NCBI GenBank assembly: GCA_964540025.1
Contig: CAZIKQ010000070.1
Location: forward strand, 1-7,115
DNA length: 7,115 bases
Source: RGIG250 sp964540025
GTDB taxonomy: Bacteria > Bacillota > Negativicutes > Selenomonadales > Selenomonadaceae
Reading direction: 5' to 3'
Both the position numbers and the translations under genes were made by a program. This document shows positions 1 to 6,781 of the stretch, piece after piece (the first letter of the stretch is position 1; each line of letters starts with the position of its first letter). The notes beneath the pieces were generated by a model, which ran no database searches, was not told the DNA's origin, and saw only the letters and a program-made list of their open reading frames with translations.

Positions 1-49
1 CTTATTTTTATTGTACCCCTACTTAATTGCGAGGATAATGACACTTGTA

Positions 50-349
50 ATTTGAGTACCATCAGGAATTACACCATTCTCAAACTAAAAGGAAGGGCGT
101 TAATATCGTCAAGGGGTTTGAGCACCATCAGGAATTACACCATTCTCAAACGTTCAAGTCGCACAGTTTGTATGATCCGAAGTTTGAGCACCATCAGGAA
201 TTACACCATTCTCAAACGTTTAGCAAGAGGGAGCCCAACATCAACCAGTTTGAGCACCATCAGGAATTACACCATTCTCAAACGACAGAAGCGGATTGAA
301 TAAAAATGGAGTCGTTTGAGCACCATCAGGAATTACACCATTCTCAAAC
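50..349 (-). CRISPR. Type II-A CRISPR array, 5 repeats and 4 spacers
   Basis: Five 36-bp repeats lie at 50-85, 116-151, 182-217, 248-283 and 314-349, separated by four spacers of exactly 30 bp (86-115, 152-181, 218-247, 284-313), a strict 66-bp period. Read on the minus strand, the repeat starts GTTTGAGAATGG and ends GATGGTGCTCAAAC, so its ends form a 7-bp inverted repeat, as in many type II-A arrays. Orientation is supported by three facts: the tracrRNA anti-repeat at 6440 is complementary to the minus-strand version; the leader with a promoter lies on the right; and the leftmost repeat is the only degenerate one (changes at 50 and 57), as is typical of the leader-distal repeat. The newest spacer would be 284-313. 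The spacers differ from one another and I saw no convincing match elsewhere in the window. The array is short. Positions 1-49 are the downstream flank and hold nothing I can name. Confidence 0.98.
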
Positions 350-413
350 CTCAAATCCGAATGCAGCGCCACCACAACGCCGTAATTCCTGCCGGTACTA
401 ATCCCATTATATA
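350..413 (-). promoter_or_regulatory. CRISPR leader with ATTTGAG integration anchor
   Basis: This stretch lies between the original csn2 stop codon (414-416) and the first repeat. On the minus strand its last seven bases (356-350) are ATTTGAG, the leader-end motif known in type II-A systems to direct Cas1-Cas2 integration to the leader-repeat junction. It mirrors the TTTGAG that starts the repeat. The leader is short, about 64 bp, and its upstream part holds the -10 box of the array promoter. It also contains a segment complementary to the repeat, described separately. Confidence 0.85.
382..398 (-). repeat. Anti-repeat-like segment in the CRISPR leader
   Basis: The plus strand here begins GTAATTCCTG, identical to an inner part of the minus-strand repeat, and matches repeat bases 14-30 at 14 of 17 positions. 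It is therefore inverted relative to the array. As leader RNA, which would start near 399, this 17-mer can pair with the first repeat at 16 of 17 positions, two of them G-U. It resembles the tracrRNA anti-repeat (shared CAGG and ATTAC blocks). The role is unknown: it may be a decayed inverted repeat copy, a cis-acting RNA element or a DNA element for adaptation. Confidence 0.6.
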
Positions 414-433
414 CTAATTCTCCCATCTGACAA
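406..433 (-). promoter_or_regulatory. Predicted pre-crRNA promoter
   Basis: On the minus strand TTGTCA (433-428) is followed after 16 bp by a perfect TATAAT (411-406). Transcription would start near 399, about 50 bp before the first repeat, which is right for a leader promoter. The -35 box lies inside the codons of the original csn2 C-terminus, so the array promoter and the end of csn2 are interleaved. The assignment rests on sequence match only. Confidence 0.7.
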
Positions 434-509
434 TACACAAATCATTATCCACTACCAAAATTTTATCAAAGGGTATATTGTCAGGCACGGCTGTCTCCAA
501 AAGTACGAT
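414..509 (-). pseudogene. csn2: Detached C-terminal part of csn2, after an in-frame stop
   Basis: Directly after the TAG at 512-510 the same reading frame stays open for 31 codons to a second TAG at 416-414. The peptide starts IVLLETAVPDN and contains VVDNDLCIV. This matches the conserved end of Csn2: S. pyogenes Csn2 has VLFLE followed by a DEDYFLI segment at the same spacing, as I recall that sequence. With these codons the gene would have 225 codons, close to the usual length of about 220. The segment encodes the last strands of the alpha/beta head domain. It has no start codon or ribosome binding site of its own, so it is expressed only if the TAG is read through. Confidence 0.85.
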
Positions 510-1091
510 CTATATTTTCCGGTACTGCATATCCCTGATAAGACATTGCATTTCCTCAGCCGAGAATATACAGCTGAACTGGTATAAGACAAAAATCCTC
601 AGGCCAAAGAGGCGGCTGCACAGATCGATATACTGTACAATCCGCCCCGGCAGCGAGTCCTCCAGGGCAAACTGCACGCCCACCGGCGCCAGCAGCTTCC
701 CCAGGGAAAAATCGAAATTGTATTCCAGGGGATAGTCCACCGTCATGAGCAGGTCCAGCAGATAGTTGTGCAGGCAGCGTCTGAGCTCTGCCGTTCGTTG
801 ATACATATCTTCCCTTACGGCGTTTTTCTCCAGCTCCTGATGTACCTTCGTCAGGATTTTCCGCTGGTTTATGTCTATGGCGAAGGGATTTACAATCAGT
901 TCCAGGTATTTGCCCAGAGGGACTGCTTTCTGGCCGTCAGAGAGAACAAACGGCCCTTTGTCAAAATTTATCTGCGCATCGAGGGATTCGATAAACTGCC
1001 TCATCAGGAGAGGCGACTCCAGGACGACGGCGTATACTGTCGTCTCCTCCAGGGTCATAACCGCGTCTATCGGGTTGTAGACCAGATTCAT
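510..1091 (-). CDS. csn2: Csn2, type II-A adaptation protein, truncated by an in-frame TAG
   Basis: Csn2 is the type II-A signature protein. In studied members it forms a ring-shaped tetramer that binds double-stranded DNA ends and works with Cas1, Cas2 and Cas9 in spacer capture. The product here is 193 residues, starting MNLVYNPIDAVMTLEE like other Csn2 proteins, with a helical leg region (about 75-165) containing the typical NPFAIDINQRKILTKVHQEL stretch. It stops at MQYRKI, just before the last strands of the head domain. The frame continues past the TAG for 31 codons with clear Csn2 sequence, so the normal protein would be about 225 residues. The start overlaps the cas2 stop by four bases (ATGA), showing translational coupling. 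The truncated form probably misfolds or is inactive, but readthrough, amber suppression or a sequencing error would restore it. Family identity is secure; function is in doubt. Confidence 0.92.
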   Translation of the reverse strand: MNLVYNPIDAVMTLEETTVYAVVLESPLLMRQFIESLDAQINFDKGPFVLSDGQKAVPLGKYLELIVNPFAIDINQRKILTKVHQELEKNAVREDMYQRTAELRRCLHNYLLDLLMTVDYPLEYNFDFSLGKLLAPVGVQFALEDSLPGRIVQYIDLCSRLFGLRIFVLYQFSCIFSAEEMQCLIRDMQYRKI

Positions 1092-1408
1092 AGCACCACC
1101 AGCTTATCTGTCGTGTTGATTACTTCACTTTCTGATTCGCCCACCAGCAGCTGGATATTATTATACTGTTTTTCCGTGACAAGGAGCATTTGGACAAGGC
1201 CCTTCCGGGGGCAGTTTTTCTTTACTGTCTTCATGACGGCAGTCGCCGCCGTTGCGTTGAGGGTCAGTTTGCTGTAGACAGACTCCTGCATCATCAGGAA
1301 TCCTTCGCCCAGCAAAAACTTTCGGAAGGCCCGGTAGGCCCGCCTTTCTTCGGCAGTCTCCACCGGCAGGTCAAAGAAAACTATCACTCGCATAAACCTG
1401 TAGCTCAT
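1088..1408 (-). CDS. cas2: Cas2, adaptation subunit
   Basis: Cas2 is the small ferredoxin-fold dimer that bridges two Cas1 dimers in the spacer integration complex. The 106-residue product has the family hallmark near the N-terminus: a first beta strand RVIVFFDLP with the conserved aspartate at residue 13. It continues with an arginine-rich helix (EERRAYRAFRKFLL), then QESVYSKL, another typical Cas2 stretch. Length is normal for type II-A Cas2. The ATG at 1408 lies one base after the cas1 stop (TGAAATG), so translation is likely coupled; a second ATG five codons in is less likely because the first fits the junction. The stop overlaps the csn2 start. There is no sign of damage. Confidence 0.97.
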   Translation of the reverse strand: MSYRFMRVIVFFDLPVETAEERRAYRAFRKFLLGEGFLMMQESVYSKLTLNATAATAVMKTVKKNCPRKGLVQMLLVTEKQYNNIQLLVGESESEVINTTDKLVVL

Positions 1409-1409
1409 T

Positions 1410-2297
1410 TCATATATCCCAAAAGGAACAGGGGGTAAACCGGCTGACGTCCCTATCGTTCAGACTGTCAAAAACATCCTTGCAGAACAGCTTTATCGCG
1501 TAGTTCAGGGAGTAGGTCTTTTTATCGAATCTTACGTTCCGGTTTAAGACGTCCAGGATTTCCAGCTTTTGATTCCGCTCAAAGGTTTCCAATTCGCCAT
1601 CCCGCCACAGCTTGTATACTTTCTGGTCCACAAAGGCCCGGAAGGGCTCCATAAGGTCGGAGCCCAAATTGAACATATTAAAGACGTTGCAGTGGTGTAT
1701 GCCCAGCTGCGTAATATATCCGTTGGCGGCAATTTCCCGGTTGCAGACGCTTAAAATCATGGCGTACCCGTAATTGAGGGCGGCATTTACCGGAACGTTG
1801 TCCGCCCGGGAAAAATCCTTCCCAAACAGAGCGTTAAAGTAAACCTTGGCCGCGTGGCCTTCCCGGTTGCTTTCGTCGCTGGCCTTTACCTCGGAAATGT
1901 ATTTTTCCAGCAGCTTTACCTCTGGCTTTTCATTTATGGCCAGAACCGCCGCCTGATTCAGTATTTTATTCTTCACGATTTCCGCCCACAGGACCCCCTT
2001 TGCGGCCTCATCCCAGCTTACCTGCTGCCGGACCTTGCCGCTGGTGTCGCAGGAGCCGTAATAAGGCGTTAATTCCCCTAAGGGGTTTCTTTTTTCATCG
2101 CAGAATATAATTTTGATTTTCCGCTTTACCATTTCCGCCAGCAGGACGGCCGTCAGGGAGACAGCGGTATGCTCCACAAGCAAAACGGACATTTCGCTGA
2201 GCAGCACCTTTTTAACCGTCTCGCCTCTGACCACCATGCAGCCCAGCTGATAATCCAGCTTGGCCCGCCGGGAAATCACCACTATCCGCCAGCTCAT
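1410..2297 (-). CDS. cas1: Cas1, CRISPR integrase
   Basis: Cas1 is the metal-dependent integrase that inserts new spacers at the leader end of the array, together with Cas2. The 295-residue product has the normal type II-A length and sequence. The metal-binding residues are all present: Glu146 in REGHAAKVYF, His202 in LGIHHCNVFN and Glu217 in DLMEPFRAFVD, each exactly three positions before S. pyogenes Glu149, His205 and Glu220. The N-terminal beta domain (about 1-85) precedes the helical catalytic domain. Its ATG overlaps the cas9 TGA by four bases (ATGA at 2297-2294) and has only a weak Shine-Dalgarno sequence, which suggests coupled translation. It looks fully functional, so any loss of adaptation here would come from csn2, not cas1. 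Confidence 0.98.
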   Translation of the reverse strand: MSWRIVVISRRAKLDYQLGCMVVRGETVKKVLLSEMSVLLVEHTAVSLTAVLLAEMVKRKIKIIFCDEKRNPLGELTPYYGSCDTSGKVRQQVSWDEAAKGVLWAEIVKNKILNQAAVLAINEKPEVKLLEKYISEVKASDESNREGHAAKVYFNALFGKDFSRADNVPVNAALNYGYAMILSVCNREIAANGYITQLGIHHCNVFNMFNLGSDLMEPFRAFVDQKVYKLWRDGELETFERNQKLEILDVLNRNVRFDKKTYSLNYAIKLFCKDVFDSLNDRDVSRFTPCSFWDI

Positions 2298-5200
2298 ACC
2301 GTCAGCAAATCAACCGGTTTCTGCTCAAATAAGCCGGTAACCGAATAGTTATGAAGTACTGCACTCTTGGCATTAGTTATTTTTTTGGATACCACGAATG
2401 ACCCAGATCTTTTTGCTCCCTCTATCAGCAGCAAATTCGCCTCCAACGGTTTAGCCTGAAACAGCTTCAGAATTTCTCCCAATACAACGCATTGTTTTTC
2501 AACGGGCAGATTCTCAAAGATTGTTCTTTTTCCGGCCAGCTTTTCATAAGATATGGAAGGCCGGTTCACATAAACCGGTTCCTGTAATTTCCCGGCCAGC
2601 AGGTCATACAAAGCGACATTGTGTTCCGGATCAATCCCGTCCCGGGGAGTGACAACCGCCTCTTTCTTACTCTGTTCATACCGTTCCAGGAATTTGACTA
2701 TCCGCTTCAAGTACTGTTCCCATTGGGGATCAAGGATTAACTGCATTGCCGGTTTGCCCGTCAGCTGCTCCCCGGTGGTGCCGGTAATGTAAAAGGGGCA
2801 GCCGTTGATTTCCAGATAGCTTCCCGGCAGTATTTTCCGCAGGATAACTCGAGGGTTCTTCAGCTCCAGAACCGTCTGTAAATGATCCGTCAGGACAGTT
2901 GCATCCGCTTCGATATTGTTCACCAGGTGGACGGGGACTGCTTCAATAGTCCGCAGGAGTTTTCCCTTCTTCCCCTCCGATTCCACCAGGACAAAGTAGG
3001 CGGTGCTCTGTCCCGTATACCCGCCGTATTTGTCCGTGGGCAGGTTTTTCTTTATGGGCATTAGTTTTCCATCGCCTGCCTTTGCGATGGTGGCTCCAAA
3101 GATTTCTCCCTTATTTTCCAGGGCCATGTTGGTCACCTGAATATTGTTCCTCCCCATGAACTTTTTCACGGTTTTAATTGTCCCATCCTCCCCGGGTTCC
3201 CAGGCTGTCCTGTCTCCCCGGCTAATATTCCTCCCATACAGGGCATCCGGCCGCAGGGTGTACTTAAACCGCCGATCCTTCAGCAGGGCATAAGGGTTGG
3301 CCGTAAACTGCGTATCGAAAACATTGCCCACCACGATATTCAGGTAAGCATCCTTTGCGTGATGGAGGTCGTTCATATCCCGGCATTTGACAAAGGAAAA
3401 CTGCTGCCGGAAGTCCGATACATTGCCGGCTTTTGAATATACCAGCCGGCTGTCCGGACATTCCAGGGCAAGGATCTGCCCTACCGCCTTGGTTGATTGA
3501 CGGGTTTCCACCAGCTGGCGGTTGATGAATCCGGCCAGTTCATCGATTGATAATTCCTCTGCCCGGGTGAGCCGGTCGAATTTTTTCCTGGAAATGAGCC
3601 CTCCGTCCAGCAGAAACTGCCAGAAATTTCTCTGGCGGCTCCGTATCTCCGGGGATAAGGGGTAATCGTCTGATTTTTCCCGGTTCACCCGGTAGTTTAC
3701 CAGCACCATATTGTCAAGGCTGTCATCCTTGGTCTTTGACCGGGGGAATATATGGTCCAGGTCGTAGCCCTGTCCGCTTTTGGCGAACAAATCCCCAAGC
3801 TCGATTTTTTCGCCGGTATACATGTCCCTTCCCATCTGCAAAAAGTAGAGGTACAGCTTCTTGCTGCGGAGGGCGGCGTCATCTTTCTCCGCCAGCTCTT
3901 TCTCCAGCTCATGGCTAAAGAAGGGAGCGTCCTTCTGGCAAGCTTTATAGAGGTTTTCCAGCCGAGTTTTTCTGCTCTGGGTACGCTTCTTTTCACCTTT
4001 GTCTCCTCCTCTGGCCATTTCCAGAAAAATCTTTTTGGGGTCATGGCCCGTAATTTTCTTTAATTCCTGGACAATCTGCACCGTCTGCCAAATAGCGCGC
4101 TTTACGGCGGGGGAAACGGCCAGCCCGTCGATATAGCTGTAATCGATTTTCGCCGGTTTGTCCTCCCCCTCATTGAATTCTTTTATTTTCCCGGCAAAGC
4201 CGTACTCACAGCTCGGTGAAAGGAGCTCCATAAGGTTCTTTGACTGCCTTCTCATGGCCCCGATGACGGTAACCGGCGCGCCTATAGAATCATCGTAATA
4301 AGCGATTGCTTCACTGTCCAGGAAGGCAGCGGACAGCCTGCCCCATTTATTATAGCGGAGCTTCTTTATCGCCCGGACAGCCTCCTGACTGAGCTGCGGG
4401 CAGTTCTCTTTTATCTTATTCGTCAGTATTTCCGGGGAGTCCGGGAACAGAGTTATCCAGCGGATGATATTCTCTATTTCAGCCCGGTGGCTGTCCACAT
4501 ACGACCGGCCCAAAATGCCGTAAAAGTCCCGGAAGGATTTCATGTCGGCCTTGAGGGTGTCGTCGATTCCAGACAGGCATGATATATTGGCGCCGCTTTC
4601 AACGACATTCGTCCTTTTCAGATACTGGAGTATTCCCTTTTTCGTTATCCGGCGGGAGCCTGGCAAAAGCAGGTTATCGATGATGCCCTGAATGATTTCT
4701 GCCGGGAGCCGCTCTCCGTTTACGGCCAGATTATTCAGCTCGTTTCTGACCTCAAACTCCGTGTACAACAGGGACTGTTTTGGCAGTACGTCCTCTGATG
4801 AGAGGTAGGTGCATTTATTGGTCATATTGGTGATAAATTTTTTGGCGGTTTCACTTACGTTGACCACGGAAGTAAAATTCCAGGGGTATATCTTCTCATT
4901 GCTGCGCTCTACCCAGCGCCGTTTGCCCGCCAAGGGGCCGATATAGTAGGGTATGCGGAAGGTCATAATCTGTTGGATTTTTTCAGTGCCAGTCAGTCCG
5001 GCTGCGTCCTTTTCCGCCAGAAAGGGCAGGTATTTTTCCGCCTGGGAAAGAATCGTCCTAAGCTCCGCCGCGTTTACCTGCACGGGGATTACGCCGTTTT
5101 CTTTCGTCCGCAGCCTGGGAAAGGCGGTTTTTGCATTTATCCGGCAGAACAGCTTATCCAGTTCGGTGAAGCCTTCTGTAATTTCACTAAAAGCGTCCAT

Positions 5201-6403
5201 GTTCACAAGCTTTTTCAATTTGTCTTTCAGATACTTGCAAAACTCCTCCTGGGAGGCCCGCTTGATCCGCCCGGCCTTTTTCCCTTTCTTATCGAGACAG
5301 CTTCCAATGTACGCGCTGTAGTTCGCTTCATTCTTTTTGGGGACGCCGAATATTTCCCGGTACAGTTCCCGGTCAGAGCCGCGCAGGAATTCCTTCAGCA
5401 GCTCCAGGTCCCGTTTGTGGTCATTAAAGATCTTTACCTTTGCCTCGGAAATAGAATTGCTTCCTCCCATGATTAAAGCCAGCCTGGCTAAATCATAGAC
5501 AGCCTTGAATTTCAGGAGGATATCGTATCTGTCCCCCAGGGCGGCGGCCAGTTCATCTTCCCTTTCATCGAGATCCCCGTCCCCTAAGCTGACGCCGGAC
5601 AATTCTGATAGAGCCTTGTCGGCGAAAACCTCTGCCAGCTTTTCCTTTGCCCCGGAAAGGAGGCCGGCCACGGCTTTGGCAGACTTATTGCTCCCGGCGG
5701 AAAACAGCGCCGCCAGCTTTTTCTTCTTGTCCGTAATGTTCCGGTCTTTGCCGGTAAGTATGTCTTTGACTTGCCGCGCGTCGGCAAAATCCACCTCCGC
5801 CAGGGCCTCTACCTCATCCGTGAGCTGTTGGGTTAATTCATCGTAGCCCTCTGAAAAACGGCGGTCTGCTGCCTGGCCGCTTTCCACGGAGACTTCCAGG
5901 CCGTCAAATAAAAAGTGCCCCCGGGCCTTGAAATAATGGGCGATGGAAAGGTACAGCAGGCGGACGTCAAATGCCTCCGGCTGGCCCTGCAGCTGAGCCG
6001 CTTTCAGGTGGTAAATCGTCGGGTATTTATCATAAAACTCCCGGTCGCTCAGGTAAGATTTATCAAAGAGGCTGTATTTTACTTTGTTGGCCGCGCTCTT
6101 TTCCTCAAGCTGGAGATTGCTTTCCTTCAGCCGCTGAAAAAATCCCATATCCACTTTTGAAATCGCCCGGGAAAAGATTTCCTGCAACAGGCGGAGCCGC
6201 CACCGCTGACGCTCAAGCCTGCGCCTTCCCGCCCGATGGACCCTTGCATCGGCAGCCGTTTTTGCCGCGGGAAACAGTCTCGCCCCCCACATTCCCTTCC
6301 GGTTAAATTTCAGTACGTTGTAATTCGTATCGGTGACCGCGTAGCCTACGGAGTCCGTTCCCATGTCCAGCCCCAGATAATATTCCCCAAATTGTTTTTT
6401 CAT
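2294..6403 (-). CDS. cas9: Cas9, type II-A RNA-guided DNA endonuclease
   Basis: Cas9 binds the crRNA:tracrRNA pair and cuts both strands of matching DNA next to a PAM; in type II-A it also helps select spacers. The 1369-residue product is typical in length. RuvC-I is YYLGLDMGTDSVGYAV with Asp13; an arginine-rich bridge helix follows (about 54-77); the REC lobe (about 80-745) contains TFRIPYYIGPL, PWNF and PKQSLLY. RuvC-II is KIFLEMARGG with Glu795; HNH is YDLDHIFPRSKTKDDSLDN with Asp883, His884 and, further on, Asn907; RuvC-III is HHAKDAYLN with His1015 and Asp1018. All nuclease residues are intact. The C-terminal PAM-interacting domain ends in a conserved SVTGLFEQ stretch, but the region matching the SpCas9 Arg-Lys-Arg motif reads KRSGSF, so the PAM is probably not NGG. 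The ATG at 6403 was chosen because AAAGGAG lies ten bases upstream and the RuvC-I motif starts right after it. First gene of the cas operon. Confidence 0.99.
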   Translation of the reverse strand: MKKQFGEYYLGLDMGTDSVGYAVTDTNYNVLKFNRKGMWGARLFPAAKTAADARVHRAGRRRLERQRWRLRLLQEIFSRAISKVDMGFFQRLKESNLQLEEKSAANKVKYSLFDKSYLSDREFYDKYPTIYHLKAAQLQGQPEAFDVRLLYLSIAHYFKARGHFLFDGLEVSVESGQAADRRFSEGYDELTQQLTDEVEALAEVDFADARQVKDILTGKDRNITDKKKKLAALFSAGSNKSAKAVAGLLSGAKEKLAEVFADKALSELSGVSLGDGDLDEREDELAAALGDRYDILLKFKAVYDLARLALIMGGSNSISEAKVKIFNDHKRDLELLKEFLRGSDRELYREIFGVPKKNEANYSAYIGSCLDKKGKKAGRIKRASQEEFCKYLKDKLKKLVNMDAFSEITEGFTELDKLFCRINAKTAFPRLRTKENGVIPVQVNAAELRTILSQAEKYLPFLAEKDAAGLTGTEKIQQIMTFRIPYYIGPLAGKRRWVERSNEKIYPWNFTSVVNVSETAKKFITNMTNKCTYLSSEDVLPKQSLLYTEFEVRNELNNLAVNGERLPAEIIQGIIDNLLLPGSRRITKKGILQYLKRTNVVESGANISCLSGIDDTLKADMKSFRDFYGILGRSYVDSHRAEIENIIRWITLFPDSPEILTNKIKENCPQLSQEAVRAIKKLRYNKWGRLSAAFLDSEAIAYYDDSIGAPVTVIGAMRRQSKNLMELLSPSCEYGFAGKIKEFNEGEDKPAKIDYSYIDGLAVSPAVKRAIWQTVQIVQELKKITGHDPKKIFLEMARGGDKGEKKRTQSRKTRLENLYKACQKDAPFFSHELEKELAEKDDAALRSKKLYLYFLQMGRDMYTGEKIELGDLFAKSGQGYDLDHIFPRSKTKDDSLDNMVLVNYRVNREKSDDYPLSPEIRSRQRNFWQFLLDGGLISRKKFDRLTRAEELSIDELAGFINRQLVETRQSTKAVGQILALECPDSRLVYSKAGNVSDFRQQFSFVKCRDMNDLHHAKDAYLNIVVGNVFDTQFTANPYALLKDRRFKYTLRPDALYGRNISRGDRTAWEPGEDGTIKTVKKFMGRNNIQVTNMALENKGEIFGATIAKAGDGKLMPIKKNLPTDKYGGYTGQSTAYFVLVESEGKKGKLLRTIEAVPVHLVNNIEADATVLTDHLQTVLELKNPRVILRKILPGSYLEINGCPFYITGTTGEQLTGKPAMQLILDPQWEQYLKRIVKFLERYEQSKKEAVVTPRDGIDPEHNVALYDLLAGKLQEPVYVNRPSISYEKLAGKRTIFENLPVEKQCVVLGEILKLFQAKPLEANLLLIEGAKRSGSFVVSKKITNAKSAVLHNYSVTGLFEQKPVDLLTV

Positions 6404-6404
6404 C

Positions 6405-6433
6405 TTGACACTGCTCCTTTTCTAATGTATATT
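6405..6433 (+). promoter_or_regulatory. tracrRNA promoter
   Basis: A perfect TTGACA (6405-6410) is followed after 17 bp by TATATT (6428-6433), a near-consensus housekeeping promoter. The start would be close to 6440, exactly where similarity to the CRISPR repeat begins. It overlaps the untranslated start of cas9 on the other strand. Confidence 0.85.
6414..6420 (-). promoter_or_regulatory. cas9 ribosome binding site
   Basis: On the minus strand AAAGGAG precedes the cas9 ATG with ten bases between. It fixes the start at 6403. The plus-strand -35 box of the tracrRNA promoter sits in the gap between this site and the ATG, so the two signals interleave on opposite strands. I could not find a convincing cas9 promoter, which must lie further right, in or beyond the tracrRNA gene. 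Confidence 0.8.
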
Positions 6434-6439
6434 GAAGAT

Positions 6440-6551
6440 GCTTGAACACCATCAGGCATTACACCATAAGTTCAAAAATCATGATTTATTCAAATCGTCC
6501 TTTCGGGGACTCTGCGTTGTGCAGACTAAACTTGCTTCGGCAAGTTTTTTT
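6440..6551 (+). ncRNA. tracrRNA with full-length anti-repeat
   Basis: The tracrRNA pairs with each crRNA repeat, makes the duplex that RNase III cuts and anchors the guide in Cas9. From 6440 the plus strand is complementary to nearly the whole repeat: two 10-bp blocks (CACCATCAGG and ATTACACCAT) flank one mismatch. An AAGT bulge and a TCAAA lower stem follow, the same layout as in S. pyogenes, where AAGU also forms the bulge. Next come a likely nexus hairpin (GATTT-ATTC-AAATC, 6483-6496), a hairpin with a TTCG loop (GTCCT/GGGAC, 6497-6510), a third hairpin (TCTGC/GCAGA, 6511-6525) and the terminator hairpin. The RNA would be about 112 nt. It is transcribed divergently from cas9. The 5' end is inferred from the promoter and the 3' end from the terminator. 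Confidence 0.93.
6528..6551 (+). terminator. Intrinsic terminator of the tracrRNA
   Basis: An 8-bp perfect stem (AAACTTGC, 6528-6535, with GCAAGTTT, 6540-6547) closed by a stable TTCG tetraloop runs into a tract of seven T (6545-6551). It both ends transcription and forms the last hairpin of the tracrRNA, as in other type II-A systems. Confidence 0.93.
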
Positions 6552-6781
6552 ATTTTCCGAACTATGAAAGAATGACGACGGCGCGGTTATTTCACATATT
6601 CTCACAAAGCATACTGCTATGTAAAGGCAATTATTCGTACTGGCAGTCAAAAATTTCCGCTTTCCTTAAAAATATTTTATCCAAGATATTGATTCTATTC
6701 TCTTACGCCTTTTCCTGCTGTAATTTTTCTGCGCCTCATTTTACTTTTTCTTTCCAAGTCCCGTTATTGCCCGCTTGCCCA
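6552..6781. other. AT-rich intergenic stretch, no convincing gene
   Basis: The plus strand is pyrimidine-rich in its right half. The open frame at 6572-6784 has no good ribosome binding site and a composition rich in Phe, Ser, Leu and Cys, typical of chance frames. The cas9 operon promoter may lie here or within the tracrRNA gene, reading leftward, but I found no minus-strand pair of -35 and -10 boxes good enough to name. Confidence 0.5.

Noticed and set aside
52..303. Open frame of 83 codons with a repeated STIRNYTILK peptide
   Set aside because: It is the translation of the CRISPR repeats; the peptide period equals the 66-bp repeat-spacer unit.
241..438. Minus-strand open frame of 65 codons across the leader and first repeats
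   Set aside because: It runs through promoter, leader and repeats in a chance frame and has no ribosome binding site of note.
2060..2076. Possible self-target of the spacer at 86-115 in cas1
   Set aside because: Only about nine bases (GGCGTTAAT) are shared, which is within chance.
4953..5476. Long plus-strand open frames inside cas9
   Set aside because: They are antisense shadows of the cas9 REC-lobe coding sequence, without start signals.
6426..6431. Minus-strand TATACA as the -10 box of cas9
   Set aside because: It would start transcription within the cas9 ribosome binding site, and no -35 box lies at the right distance.
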